From positions 62,001 through 126,000 of the forward strand of contig SVIH01000003.1 of the NCBI GenBank assembly GCA_015069575.1: a DNA stretch of 64,000 bases. The letters run 5' to 3'. The stretch's first letter is position 1, and every line of letters starts with the position of its first letter. The notes beneath the pieces were generated by a model. That model was not told the DNA's origin. It saw nothing but the letters and a program-made list of their open reading frames with translations, and made no database searches. Position numbers and translations under genes: made by a program. This DNA is from Clostridiales bacterium (GTDB taxonomy: Bacteria > Bacillota > Clostridia > Christensenellales > QALW01). Below are positions 17,662 through 26,559 of this stretch, one piece after another.

Positions 17662-17708
17662 TTGACATTGATTTTCTCGTAAAGTATAATACTTAATAGA
17701 AAGTATTA
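17662..17708 (+). promoter_or_regulatory. Promoter with overlapping palindromic operator
   Basis: TTGACA (17662-17667) and TATAAT (17685-17690) are exactly 17 nt apart. A perfect palindrome TAATACTT-aataga-AAGTATTA covers 17687-17708, spanning the end of the -10 and the expected transcription start, as a repressor operator would. Confidence 0.7.
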
Positions 17709-17725
17709 GAAACGGAGGGCTATTT

Positions 17726-19111
17726 ATGAAAAAATTACTTTCTTTAATACTTGTAATAAGTATGTTTGTTACCAGTTGTATTCTTTTTACCGGTTGCGAC
17801 AAGGTCAAATTAAAAGACATTGAATCAAAGCCATACGAAACAATAACCGTCGCTACACAAAAAACCTTCTCACAGTTTTTTACTGATGATACTAAAATCG
17901 GCAAAACAATTAAGCAAACAATGTATAAAGGCGCTACAACGGTTTCATTTGAATCTAAATCACTTTTAGAAGATATCGGTATTAAGAAAATCAGCGATAC
18001 CGTTTATACCGATATTTCCAATAAAAAAACAGCACACGATATTTTTGTTAATTACTATGACGAAAATCTTTCTGCACGTTTGTTTGCTGATAAAAACGGA
18101 ATTATAATTAATAGCGAAGATATTCTTAATAATAAAAACGCATACGGCATTTACCCTGAAACACTTGCAAGCAAGTTTAAAACAAGTGTTTTTGCTTCAA
18201 CTCTTTTTGAAGGACAGAATCTTGACGAAATAGAAGATGTCCTTGAACAATTCCGTGACGTTTATAAAGAAGCCTTTGAAAATAATGAAGAAAATGAAAA
18301 AGAAGAATTCATTAAACTTACAGGCTTATTGAAGCAGGAATTTGCCGAAGAAGAAATTGACAAAAATAACTATATTGTTATTAAATATACAATAAATAAT
18401 CAAACTATTAAGGCTGTTGTTGACGAATATAAAAACGATTTAATTGAAAACACTTCAGAAATTAACGACGTTATTAACGATCTTGATGAGTCTATTGATA
18501 TTAACCTTACGGTTAAATCTTATCTTAACAAAAAAACCTCTCTTTATGAAAAAACAGTTATCAGCGGTTCACTTACCCAGAACGATATTAAAGGCGATAT
18601 TAATTGCAACATCACTTATGGTGCTGATAAGATAACCTTTGATTTTAAGGCTGAGGCAGATGGTGACGAAGCAACACTTACTGCTACACTTTCTAATGAA
18701 ACCACAGATTCATCAGTTAAATACGCTTTGGATTTAACTGTTGGTGAAAATGATGTTTCAAAAGAATTAAAGTTATTTACATACACCTATAATAAATCCA
18801 ACGGTGATCTTGTTGTTGACCTTGACCTGCGCCAATTAGTGAACGATGACGACGCACTTATAACGGTATCGGGTACTTTAAAAACTTCTGCAACAGATGC
18901 AGAAATTACAGTTAAATCTGTTAAATATAATGATACCACCATCAGCTTTGACTTAACCTGTAAGTTTGAGCCTAATAAATCAATGCCTGAAACACCAAGT
19001 GAAACAAAGGATATTATTGATCTTACTGAAGACGACTTAGTAAGCATTATGGAAGGTATTCAAAACAGCAAATTAGGCAAAGCAATAGAAAAATCATTGG
19101 AAAAATATTAA
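17726..19111 (+). CDS. Large lipoprotein of unknown function
   Basis: A 461-residue protein with a lipoprotein signal peptide: basic MKKLL start, hydrophobic stretch and lipobox LFTGC with the acylated Cys at residue 24, so it should be anchored outside the cytoplasmic membrane. The mature part is acidic and beta-rich, with repeated segments of the form AEADGDEATLTATLSN in its second half that suggest stacked beta repeats. I do not recognise the family. Monocistronic, behind a consensus promoter with an adjacent palindrome, hence probably a regulated and well-expressed gene. Confidence 0.7.
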   Translation: MKKLLSLILVISMFVTSCILFTGCDKVKLKDIESKPYETITVATQKTFSQFFTDDTKIGKTIKQTMYKGATTVSFESKSLLEDIGIKKISDTVYTDISNKKTAHDIFVNYYDENLSARLFADKNGIIINSEDILNNKNAYGIYPETLASKFKTSVFASTLFEGQNLDEIEDVLEQFRDVYKEAFENNEENEKEEFIKLTGLLKQEFAEEEIDKNNYIVIKYTINNQTIKAVVDEYKNDLIENTSEINDVINDLDESIDINLTVKSYLNKKTSLYEKTVISGSLTQNDIKGDINCNITYGADKITFDFKAEADGDEATLTATLSNETTDSSVKYALDLTVGENDVSKELKLFTYTYNKSNGDLVVDLDLRQLVNDDDALITVSGTLKTSATDAEITVKSVKYNDTTISFDLTCKFEPNKSMPETPSETKDIIDLTEDDLVSIMEGIQNSKLGKAIEKSLEKY

Positions 19112-19138
19112 AAAAAGAGCCTTAAAAGGCTCTTTTTT
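19111..19138. terminator. Bidirectional terminator between lipoprotein and tspO
   Basis: AAAAAAGAGCCTT-aa-AAGGCTCTTTTTT, between convergent genes. The core arm matches the terminator after fba. Confidence 0.85.
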
Positions 19139-19598
19139 AATTTAATAATATTGTTGAATAATTTAATATTAAAGCGATTATAAGCCATATTCCCTGTGGA
19201 ATGAAAAGATATGCGCCTATTTTTGAATAATCATAAAGTTTTCTTGCAGTTAAATAAGTTACTACAAGATATGCAATTATTATAGCCAGACCGCTGTAAA
19301 GCAAATGCAAAGTAAAATAAAACAGGCACCAACTAATATTAAGTACCGACTGCAGCAAAAATAATCCATATACTTTTGATGATGCAGTGTTTATTTGCGC
19401 TAATGTAAGCGTTACGCCATAGAGAATATACAAAATACCCCAAACTACACCAAACACCCAACCGCGCGGCTGAAAAGACGGTTGGTTTAATGAAAGATAC
19501 CAATCACTTTTAGTATCAACAAACAACATGGCGATTCCCGCAGTTAAAAGCGTTGCCAATACGGAAATCATAATACTATCAATTAATTTCTTTTTCAT
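19137..19598 (-). CDS. tspO: TspO/MBR family membrane protein
   Basis: A 153-residue protein with five transmembrane helices, matching the TspO family: WYLSLNQPSFQPRGWVFGVVW near residues 34-54 (PSFQPRGWVFGVVW is the key part) and a later SWCLFYF. TspO binds porphyrins, haem or steroids and acts in stress responses; the bacterial function remains debated. A longer frame starts at 19619, but the ATG at 19598 follows GGGGTGA at good spacing. That Shine-Dalgarno is inside the stem of the hairpin that terminates glnN. Confidence 0.88.
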   Translation of the reverse strand: MKKKLIDSIMISVLATLLTAGIAMLFVDTKSDWYLSLNQPSFQPRGWVFGVVWGILYILYGVTLTLAQINTASSKVYGLFLLQSVLNISWCLFYFTLHLLYSGLAIIIAYLVVTYLTARKLYDYSKIGAYLFIPQGIWLIIALILNYSTILLN

Positions 19599-19603
19599 AA
19601 AAA

Positions 19604-19644
19604 AATCACCCCTACACAAAACATATGTGTATTCAGGGGTGATT
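19604..19644 (-). terminator. glnN terminator that sequesters the tspO Shine-Dalgarno
   Basis: On the minus strand AATCACCCCT pairs with AGGGGTGATT; an inner ACACA/TGTGT pair extends the stem past a 4-nt bulge. A T-run follows and the tspO ATG comes immediately after it. Confidence 0.78.
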
Positions 19645-19650
19645 ATGTTT

Positions 19651-21741
19651 TTATCTTACGCCAAAGAGTAATTCGCCAATTGATGGATATGGCCATACAT
19701 CAGAAGAAACAATAGTTTCAAGCTCATCAATATCATCGCGGAGTTTTGCCATTAAAGGCAAGATTACATCTTTACAATGATATGCGCGCTGTTTATTATC
19801 CTTAATAGCCTTCATACTTTCAACCGCAACCCACAATTCTTCTAAAAGCATATTTGCGCTGTTTAAAAGTACAGAAATACGGTTAACATTTTCTTCTTCA
19901 TAAGTACAATCAATTTTTTTAGAAAGAGTCTTTTTGCTGATTGCAGTATCGGCAAGCACTTTTGAATATGCACTTACGCAAGGCAAGATATCCTTACGAA
20001 CCATATTTACCATTGTACGTGATTCAATGTTAATAAGCTTGTTATAGTTATCAAGCATAATCTCAAAACGGGATTCCATTTCTTCAGCACTGAATACCTT
20101 ATGAAGCGTAAAAAGTTCAACATTTTCTTTATCAAGATAATGGCTGACAGCTTCAGGGGTAGTTCTGTAATTTTTTAAGCCCCTGTTTTGTGCTTCATTA
20201 ACCCATTTATCATCATAACCGTTGCCATTAAAGATAATTGCTTTATGCTTCTTTATAGTTTCGCGGATTAAAAGGTTAAGTTCACTTTCAAAATCAGTTG
20301 CATTTTCAAGCCTATCGGCAAACTGCCTCAAACTTTCGGCAACTGCAGTATTAATTACGATATTTGAATCAGAAACCGATTGAGAAGCGCCAAGCATACG
20401 GAACTCAAACTTATTACCTGTAAATGCAAAGGGGCTTGTACGGTTACGGTCAGTTGTATCTTTAGGGAATCTTGGAAGCGTATGAACGCCAACTTTAAGA
20501 TTTTCCTTTTCCTTGGTTGAATAACTTGTACCCGTTTCAATAGCATCTAAGATTGCAGTTAATTCATCACCTAAAAACATCGAAACGATTGCAGGCGGTG
20601 CTTCTGATGCGCCAAGACGATGATCATTACCTGCGCTTGCAATAGATATACGCAGTAAGCCCTGATATTCGTGTACCGCTTTAATAACTGCACAAAGGAA
20701 CAAAAGGAATTGTGCATTCTCGTGGGGCGTTTCACCGGGATTTAAAAGGTTTACGCCTGTATCTGTGGTAATTGACCAGTTATTATGCTTACCGCTGCCA
20801 GAAACCCCTTCAAATGGCTTCTCGTGCAAAAGACATTCTAAATCGTGTTCACGGGCAATCTTCTGCATCATTTCCATTGTAAGCTGATTGTGGTCAACAG
20901 CAATATTTGCAGTAGTAAATATTGGTGCAAGCTCATGCTGTGCAGGTGCGGCTTCATTATGCTCGGTTTTAGCATAAACGCCAAGTTTCCATAATTCTTT
21001 ATCCAAATCTTTCATAAATGCGTGAACGCGGGGTTTGATAGAACCAAAATAATGGTCATCAAGTTCCTGACCTTTTGATGGCATTGCGCCAAAAAGTGTT
21101 CTGCCTGTATAAATAAGATCCTTACGCTTATCAAACAGTTCTTTTGGAATTAAGAAATATTCCTGTTCAGGACCAACGGTTGTTTTAACGCTTGATGCAT
21201 CTGAACCAAACAGTTTTAAAACACGCATTGCCTGACGGTTAATGGCTTCCATTGACCTTAAAAGTGGGGTCTTTTTATCTAATGCCTGTCCGCCAAAGGA
21301 ACAGAATGCAGTTGGGATACACAAAACCCCATCTTTAATAAAGGCATAGCTTGTAGGGTCCCATGCAGTATAGCCCCTTGCTTCAAATGTAGCACGCAAA
21401 CCACCGTTGGGAAAACTTGATGCATCAGATTCGCCCTTAATAAGCTCTTTACCTGAAAAATCCATAATTATTTTACCTTCACCTGAGGGTGAGATAAAAC
21501 TATCGTGCTTTTCTGCGGTAATACCCGTCATAGGCTGGAACCAATGAGTATAGTGGGTTGCACCCTTTTCGATTGCCCATTCTTTCATTGCTGATGCAAT
21601 TTCATTTGCAATACTGATGTCAAGACGATGACCGTGTTTAGTTGTCCATTGAAGCGCATCATAAACTTCCTTAGAAAGCATTTTGCGCATTACATCATCG
21701 TTAAAAACATTTGATGCAAAAATTTCGGTTACCTTTTCCAT
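19651..21741 (-). CDS. glnN: Glutamine synthetase type III
   Basis: At 696 residues this is the long GSIII class, not the 440-residue GSI. Family blocks include [17 protein letters not shown] near 91-107, GPEQEYFLI near 165, [17 protein letters not shown] near 256-272, GSGKHNNWS near 313 and [17 protein letters not shown] near 433-449. It makes glutamine from glutamate, ammonia and ATP, the main ammonium assimilation step. The gene is monocistronic, with a vegetative promoter. That promoter shares a 20-nt stretch with the promoter of the wall hydrolase at 55663. Confidence 0.96.
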   Translation of the reverse strand: MEKVTEIFASNVFNDDVMRKMLSKEVYDALQWTTKHGHRLDISIANEIASAMKEWAIEKGATHYTHWFQPMTGITAEKHDSFISPSGEGKIIMDFSGKELIKGESDASSFPNGGLRATFEARGYTAWDPTSYAFIKDGVLCIPTAFCSFGGQALDKKTPLLRSMEAINRQAMRVLKLFGSDASSVKTTVGPEQEYFLIPKELFDKRKDLIYTGRTLFGAMPSKGQELDDHYFGSIKPRVHAFMKDLDKELWKLGVYAKTEHNEAAPAQHELAPIFTTANIAVDHNQLTMEMMQKIAREHDLECLLHEKPFEGVSGSGKHNNWSITTDTGVNLLNPGETPHENAQFLLFLCAVIKAVHEYQGLLRISIASAGNDHRLGASEAPPAIVSMFLGDELTAILDAIETGTSYSTKEKENLKVGVHTLPRFPKDTTDRNRTSPFAFTGNKFEFRMLGASQSVSDSNIVINTAVAESLRQFADRLENATDFESELNLLIRETIKKHKAIIFNGNGYDDKWVNEAQNRGLKNYRTTPEAVSHYLDKENVELFTLHKVFSAEEMESRFEIMLDNYNKLINIESRTMVNMVRKDILPCVSAYSKVLADTAISKKTLSKKIDCTYEEENVNRISVLLNSANMLLEELWVAVESMKAIKDNKQRAYHCKDVILPLMAKLRDDIDELETIVSSDVWPYPSIGELLFGVR

Positions 21742-21787
21742 AAAGCACTCTCCTGTAAAAATTAAAAGAAAAAATTTTTCTACATAA

Positions 21788-21817
21788 ATTATACAATCTT
21801 TATGCGTATTTTGTCAA
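21788..21817 (-). promoter_or_regulatory. glnN promoter
   Basis: On the minus strand TTGACA (21817-21812), 18-nt spacer, TATAAT (21793-21788). The -35 and spacer read TTGACAAAATACGCATAAAG, identical to 55572-55591 on the plus strand. Confidence 0.78.
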
Positions 21818-21825
21818 TCAATAAT

Positions 21826-21853
21826 AAAAAGCCGTTATAATAAAACGGCTTTA
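21826..21853 (-). terminator. Terminator after the aconitase X operon
   Basis: AAAGCCGTT pairs with AACGGCTTT on the minus strand, followed by T-rich sequence, 6 nt beyond the small-subunit stop codon. Confidence 0.82.
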
Positions 21854-21858
21854 AAAAA

Positions 21859-22308
21859 TTATTCAACTGTAACGGTACCATCTTCATCTATAGAAACGGT
21901 CATTCCTGTTTTTACATATTCAAGGAATTCTTCGCCTAAAGAATCAATTACAGGCATATTTGAGCCTTCGTCTTCAAGCCAGACGTCAGCTAAAATTGCG
22001 CCTGCGCCTGCTAAAGAATCAATGGGAAGTGAAAAGAGTAAGCATGCAGGCTGACGCTTCATTGAACATGCGCAATATAACACGAGACCGCCTGTTGTTG
22101 AACCGATAGTTTGCGGTAAACAAAGTGCCTTACCTGCCATCTGATGACCAAACAAATCAGGGTTATTCTGATCACCACAGGTTGCGTTTTTATCCCCGAA
22201 CTGCAACGCTTTCTGGAAAGAAGCAAGTGTGTTAAGACCATAGTGGGAAACAAGAGCTTCTGCTTTTAATTTGCCTGGAGTTACAACTCTGCCTTTAAAC
22301 TGTCTCAT
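21859..22308 (-). CDS. Aconitase X swivel-domain (small) subunit, DUF126
   Basis: The 149 residues match the DUF126 swivel domain: GRVVTPGKLKAEALVS at the start, HQMAGKALCLPQTIGSTTGG near residue 54-73, and PIDSLAGAGAILADVWL near 95-111. In aconitase X enzymes this piece pairs with the catalytic large subunit, here encoded directly upstream with a one-base stop/start overlap (TAATG). Characterised aconitase X proteins are cis-3-hydroxy-L-proline dehydratases in some bacteria and phosphomevalonate dehydratases in archaea. Which applies here, or whether it is something else, cannot be read from the sequence. Confidence 0.88.
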   Translation of the reverse strand: MRQFKGRVVTPGKLKAEALVSHYGLNTLASFQKALQFGDKNATCGDQNNPDLFGHQMAGKALCLPQTIGSTTGGLVLYCACSMKRQPACLLFSLPIDSLAGAGAILADVWLEDEGSNMPVIDSLGEEFLEYVKTGMTVSIDEDGTVTVE

Positions 22309-23585
22309 TACTTTTTGCCTCCTTTTGTAATTTGCTGAAGAATTTCATCATCAGTATAATATCTTGCGGTAGTATAAGTACGCAATTTGTTACTTGAAGT
22401 TATTACAGGCATCTTACCGCTTAATGGGTTGTTCATATACATTAACGGGCAGATATATGAAGTAATTACGCCTGTTTCTTTTAATCTTTTTGCGTAATCG
22501 GTTTTTTCAAATTCTTTTAAAACCTGAGGTGATGCAGTAAACACAGTTGGAACAATAACTTTTTTGTTTCCGCTTTCTTTTAAAGAATTTTCAACATTAT
22601 CAGTCCATGTTTTTAACTGTTCTAAACTCATATGCGGGCAACCAATAAAGCAAAGTTTTGGTTTAGCATCAGCATTTTTCCACATCATTGGATAATTATC
22701 ATAAACCCTTTGAAGTTCTTCATCATCAATAACATAAACCTGCGCTTTTTTATTAATTAAGCTTTCGCCCATTTCCTTGGCTTCGGGGGTAAGGTTTTCG
22801 ATATGATAAAGACCTACTGCACCGTTTGAAGCAGTTGCGGCGCCAAAATCCTTTAAGTAGGTGCAAGTTGCATCGTCAAGTTCTTCACCAAGCCATTTGT
22901 CAAGGCCTTTAATATATGGAACGGCTTCCATAACCTTCATACCGATTGCTGAGCCTAAAAGCTGTGCTTCGGGCTTTTTAGTAGTTTTGATTTCAATAAT
23001 CCAACTTGCTTTTCTGCCTTTATCGGTTAAAAGGCCAAAGTATGGAACATAACCTAAAATTGAACCCATAATATCCATAATACCTGAGTTACGGTTACAT
23101 TTTGCACCAAGAACAGAGTTTGCATAAACTACTGCAGAAGATTCTGCCCAGGAAAGCACTTCGCCCTTCTGTGGCTTGTTGCCTACTTCAGCCATATAAC
23201 AAGTGCAAGTGAATACATCTTTATCCATCAAGCCAAGTTCCTTAAGCTGACCTTCATAGAAATCCTGGCGTGAATACATAAAGTTATTAAAAATAAAGTT
23301 CTGTAAAAAAGAAGCAGGCACATTTTTATCAAGCGGTCTTGGATCACAGGAAAACTGTTGTTTGGAAACTGCGCCTTCTTTAATAAGTTTATCCATTAAA
23401 TCATAAACAGGACCTAATGCTTTTAAGCCAAACGAAGTTACAAGGTGATTATATTTACTTGTTACAGGCACAAGTTTTGTTGCGCCAAATAATTCACCGT
23501 AGCGAACAAGGGTTTCCATTACTTTTTTTAAAGTTTCGCCCTTTTCACCATCTAAAATTTGTTGTTGTGCTTTTGTTAATTTCAT
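22308..23585 (-). CDS. Aconitase X catalytic (large) subunit, DUF521
   Basis: A 425-residue protein of the DUF521/AcnX family: LTKAQQQILDGEKGE start, VTSKYNHLVTSFGLKAL with the conserved early block, EVLSWAESSAVVYANSVLGAKCNRN (key part: SSAVVYANSVLGAKCNR) near 145-160 and IGCPHMSLEQL near 335. The family dehydrates a hydroxy-acid using a metal or iron-sulfur centre bound by conserved cysteines. It sits between the flavin oxidoreductase gene (18 nt upstream) and the swivel subunit, forming a three-gene operon under one promoter. The substrate is unknown; the pairing with an enoate-reductase-like enzyme points to an unsaturated-acid intermediate. Confidence 0.88.
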   Translation of the reverse strand: MKLTKAQQQILDGEKGETLKKVMETLVRYGELFGATKLVPVTSKYNHLVTSFGLKALGPVYDLMDKLIKEGAVSKQQFSCDPRPLDKNVPASFLQNFIFNNFMYSRQDFYEGQLKELGLMDKDVFTCTCYMAEVGNKPQKGEVLSWAESSAVVYANSVLGAKCNRNSGIMDIMGSILGYVPYFGLLTDKGRKASWIIEIKTTKKPEAQLLGSAIGMKVMEAVPYIKGLDKWLGEELDDATCTYLKDFGAATASNGAVGLYHIENLTPEAKEMGESLINKKAQVYVIDDEELQRVYDNYPMMWKNADAKPKLCFIGCPHMSLEQLKTWTDNVENSLKESGNKKVIVPTVFTASPQVLKEFEKTDYAKRLKETGVITSYICPLMYMNNPLSGKMPVITSSNKLRTYTTARYYTDDEILQQITKGGKK

Positions 23586-23603
23586 AACTATTCCACCCCG
23601 CTG

Positions 23604-25664
23604 TTAAATTTTCATTGCAACATCCCAGGCTTGCCATATAACAGTACGAAGATTGCCAACCTGTTTTGCATCGCCGATAACATGAATTTTTCTTCCTTTT
23701 TTGCAAACAGGATCCGGCTTATAGCCAACAGAAAGAATTACATCATCTTTTTCAATATCTTTTACAGTGCCATCTTTCATTACGATAGTAACAGTATCTT
23801 CGTTTATCTTCTGAACCTTGCTTTCAAGATAAACAGGTACTTTATTGGCATTAAAGAAATCACGCAAGAAACTTGTGTTTGCAAGGCAAATCTTATCTGA
23901 AACAATTAAATCGTTTTTCATTTCAACAATAACGGGTTTTTTGCCCTGAAGGTAAAGATCGTATGCAATTTCGCAACCTGTAAGGCCGCCGCCAACAACA
24001 ACTACATTTTCCCCTACAACTTTATTGCCAAGCAAGTAATCAATGGCTTCAACACCTGTTTCTACACCCTCGATATTAGGAATAATAGGTTTTGCGCCTG
24101 TTGCAATAATAACTTCATCAGCACCTAATGAACTAACATCTGTTACTTCACAGTTAAGTTTTACCAAAATTGGATATTTAGTAATTTCACGCCTGTACCA
24201 AGCAATTAACTCTTTATCCTTTTCCTTAAAAGAAGGCGCAGCAGCAGCAATGAACACACCGCCTAATTTATCGGTTTTTTCGTAAATAGTGACATTATGA
24301 CCGCGCTTTGAACAAACGATTGCCGCTTCCATACCGCCAATACCGCCACCGATAATTGCGATGTTCTTTTTCTTTTTAGCCGGTACTATCTTATATTTAT
24401 CTGACTGCATTACCTGTGGATCAAGGGCACAACGGCCAATATGACTTGCATCGTAAATGCTTTGTGCATTAGCAACACCTTTATAATGCGCCATATTAAA
24501 GCAAGCATTGTGGCAACAGATACAAGGACGGATATCCTCTAACCTATCTTCAATTAATTTGGTTACCCAAGAAGCATCTGCAAGGAACTGCCTTGCAATA
24601 CCAACACCGTCAATAAGACCGTCTTCAACTGCTTTAGCGCCAATATCGGCTTCCATTCTGCCTGCGCAGACTACGGGAATATCAACATATTTTTTAATGT
24701 GAGCAACATCTTCCAAATTGCAGTTTTGCGGCATATACATTGGTGGATGTGCCCAGTACCAAGAATCGTATGTTCCGTTATCGCAGTTAAGCATATCATA
24801 GCCTGCTTCTTCTAAATACTTTGCTGCTTTTTCGCTTTCTTCCATATCGCGACCAATTTCAGTAAATTCTTCACCGGGAACTGCGCCAACACACAAATCC
24901 TTTACATATGAACGAACTGAATATCTTAACGAAACAGGATAATCTTTACCGCATTCTTCCTTAATTGCTTTTACAATATCGGTTGCAAAACGGTAACGGT
25001 TTTCAAAACTGCCACCATAATTATCTGTTCTTTTATTTGTATAATTAAGTGTAAACTGATCTAAAAGATAGCCTTCGTGAACGGCGTGAACTTCAACACC
25101 ATCAACCCCTGCTTCCTGCAAGAGTTTTGCAGTTTTTCTAAAGGCATCAACGATTTCTTCAATTTCCTTAACGGTTATTGCACGCGTTGTAACTTTATCA
25201 GACCATCTTGAAGGTAATTCGCTTGGGCTTGCCGACTGATAAGGAACATTAATAATTGGCTTAATAATATCCCTTACAACAGGGGTATTATGAATCATAA
25301 CAAGTGGTGTAGGGATTGCCCAACTTCTGCCCATACCTGCGGTAATCTGAACAAAAAGTTTTGCGCCTGTTTTATGAATTTCATCCATAAATTCTTTCAA
25401 TTCTTTAAACATCTTCTTGTTTTCGTAAAGCCATTGGTTCATAAAGGTGCTTTTGATTGGCGCAATACCGGGAATAATTAATCCTACATTATTCTGCGCT
25501 TTTTCTAAAAAGAATTTTGCCGCTTCTTTATCAAAATGATTACCTGTATGCTCCATCCAACCAAACAAACTTGTGCCACCCATGGGGCAAAGTACGATTC
25601 TATTTTTAATTTCCACATTACCTATTTTCCAAGGCGTAAAAAGGGCTTCGTATTTTTTATCCAT
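23604..25664 (-). CDS. NADH:flavin oxidoreductase, 2,4-dienoyl-CoA reductase/BaiCD-like
   Basis: A 686-residue fusion. Residues 1-385 form an Old Yellow Enzyme TIM barrel (KNRIVLCPMG; VHAVHEGYLLDQFTLNYTNK; TDNYGGSFENR). An iron-sulfur motif CICCHNAC with a later GRCALDP Cys follows near 390-415. The C-terminal half has two Rossmann motifs, IIGGGIGGMEAA near 440 and VVVGGGLTGCEIA near 566, for FAD and NAD(P)H. Relatives include FadH, trimethylamine dehydrogenase and bile-acid BaiCD/BaiH enzymes, which reduce conjugated C=C bonds. It heads the operon with the aconitase X subunits; its substrate is not known. Confidence 0.88.
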   Translation of the reverse strand: MDKKYEALFTPWKIGNVEIKNRIVLCPMGGTSLFGWMEHTGNHFDKEAAKFFLEKAQNNVGLIIPGIAPIKSTFMNQWLYENKKMFKELKEFMDEIHKTGAKLFVQITAGMGRSWAIPTPLVMIHNTPVVRDIIKPIINVPYQSASPSELPSRWSDKVTTRAITVKEIEEIVDAFRKTAKLLQEAGVDGVEVHAVHEGYLLDQFTLNYTNKRTDNYGGSFENRYRFATDIVKAIKEECGKDYPVSLRYSVRSYVKDLCVGAVPGEEFTEIGRDMEESEKAAKYLEEAGYDMLNCDNGTYDSWYWAHPPMYMPQNCNLEDVAHIKKYVDIPVVCAGRMEADIGAKAVEDGLIDGVGIARQFLADASWVTKLIEDRLEDIRPCICCHNACFNMAHYKGVANAQSIYDASHIGRCALDPQVMQSDKYKIVPAKKKKNIAIIGGGIGGMEAAIVCSKRGHNVTIYEKTDKLGGVFIAAAAPSFKEKDKELIAWYRREITKYPILVKLNCEVTDVSSLGADEVIIATGAKPIIPNIEGVETGVEAIDYLLGNKVVGENVVVVGGGLTGCEIAYDLYLQGKKPVIVEMKNDLIVSDKICLANTSFLRDFFNANKVPVYLESKVQKINEDTVTIVMKDGTVKDIEKDDVILSVGYKPDPVCKKGRKIHVIGDAKQVGNLRTVIWQAWDVAMKI

Positions 25665-25695
25665 TGTTCCACTTCCTTTATTAAAATTCAGTTTT

Positions 25696-25725
25696 ATTAT
25701 ACCTAAAAAACACTGTTTTTGTCAA
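25696..25725 (-). promoter_or_regulatory. Promoter of the oxidoreductase-aconitase X operon
   Basis: On the minus strand TTGACA (25725-25720), 18-nt spacer, TATAAT (25701-25696); AAGGAAG precedes the first gene. Confidence 0.72.
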
Positions 25726-25739
25726 TATTGGAATAAAAA

Positions 25740-25763
25740 AAGACTGTTGTAAAACAACAGCCT
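25740..25763 (-). terminator. Terminator after the 214-residue lipoprotein gene
   Basis: On the minus strand AGGCTGTTGT pairs with ACAACAGTCT (one mismatch), followed by TTTTTT. Confidence 0.82.
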
Positions 25764-25773
25764 TTTAATTAAT

Positions 25774-26418
25774 TTAAATTGTGGTTTCTGTTACTATAAT
25801 TTTATCACTGAAAGTTGCGAAATTATATTCCGGAGCAGTATTGATAACATCAAATAATACTTTTTCAACTTCAATTGTTTTTGTAATAACTGCACCTGTA
25901 TGATCTGTCTTTTCATCAACGAACTTAAGAGTCATACCTGAAGCTTTAAAGGACTCATCAACATATAAATGATATTTGAAAAGACCGTTTTTGAAGAAAT
26001 AATGTGTACATTCTTTACCTGCAACTGTTTCTGTACCCTGATTTTCGAACTGGCTCTTTTCATAACGCAAATGTGCTGAGAATACGCCTAAATCAGAAGC
26101 TGCATCTGTAATAGTAAAGCTTGATGCTGCTGAAGGAACAACTGAGAATGTTTCACCGTTATCTTCACTTCTTAAAATAACTGCTGAATAACCAACTTCG
26201 ATATACTCTTTTTTGGTATCACCTTCAGTAACTGTAAACTTAACATAATAGTTGTTAAGCTGATCCTGATCAACATCACAAACAAGAAGTGCAGGAGTGG
26301 GCTTTGGTGTTGGTGTAGCATCACTATTTTTGTCGCTAGGATCTTTGTCACAAGCTACCATTGAAAATACCATGATTGCTGCAAGAGCAAATAAAACTAT
26401 TTTCTTAAAAAGTTTCAT
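25774..26418 (-). CDS. Lipoprotein of unknown function with Thr-Pro linker
   Basis: A 214-residue protein with a lipoprotein signal peptide (MKLFKKIVLFALAAIMVFSM, then VAC with the lipidated Cys at residue 23), a short ATPTPKPTPA linker and a globular domain rich in beta-strand sequence. No family is recognised. A longer frame opens at 26448, but the ATG at 26418 follows a perfect AGGAGG. It has its own consensus promoter and a terminator, so it is a single-gene unit. The Thr-Pro linker recurs in lipoproteins at 49233 and 59396. Confidence 0.7.
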   Translation of the reverse strand: MKLFKKIVLFALAAIMVFSMVACDKDPSDKNSDATPTPKPTPALLVCDVDQDQLNNYYVKFTVTEGDTKKEYIEVGYSAVILRSEDNGETFSVVPSAASSFTITDAASDLGVFSAHLRYEKSQFENQGTETVAGKECTHYFFKNGLFKYHLYVDESFKASGMTLKFVDEKTDHTGAVITKTIEVEKVLFDVINTAPEYNFATFSDKIIVTETTI

Positions 26419-26458
26419 ATTAAATCCTCCTAAATATGTAAAATTCATTTACCATTAA

Positions 26459-26487
26459 ATTATATAGGCTTTTTTTAAGTTTGTCAA
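26459..26487 (-). promoter_or_regulatory. Sigma-A-like promoter of the lipoprotein gene
   Basis: On the minus strand TTGACA (26487-26482), 17-nt spacer, TATAAT (26464-26459). Confidence 0.8.
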
Positions 26488-26559
26488 CAATTCTTTTTAT
26501 TGTATATCAAAATTTAAAGATTACGATATCTTTTGTTAACATTATTAATCGGGTATGTT

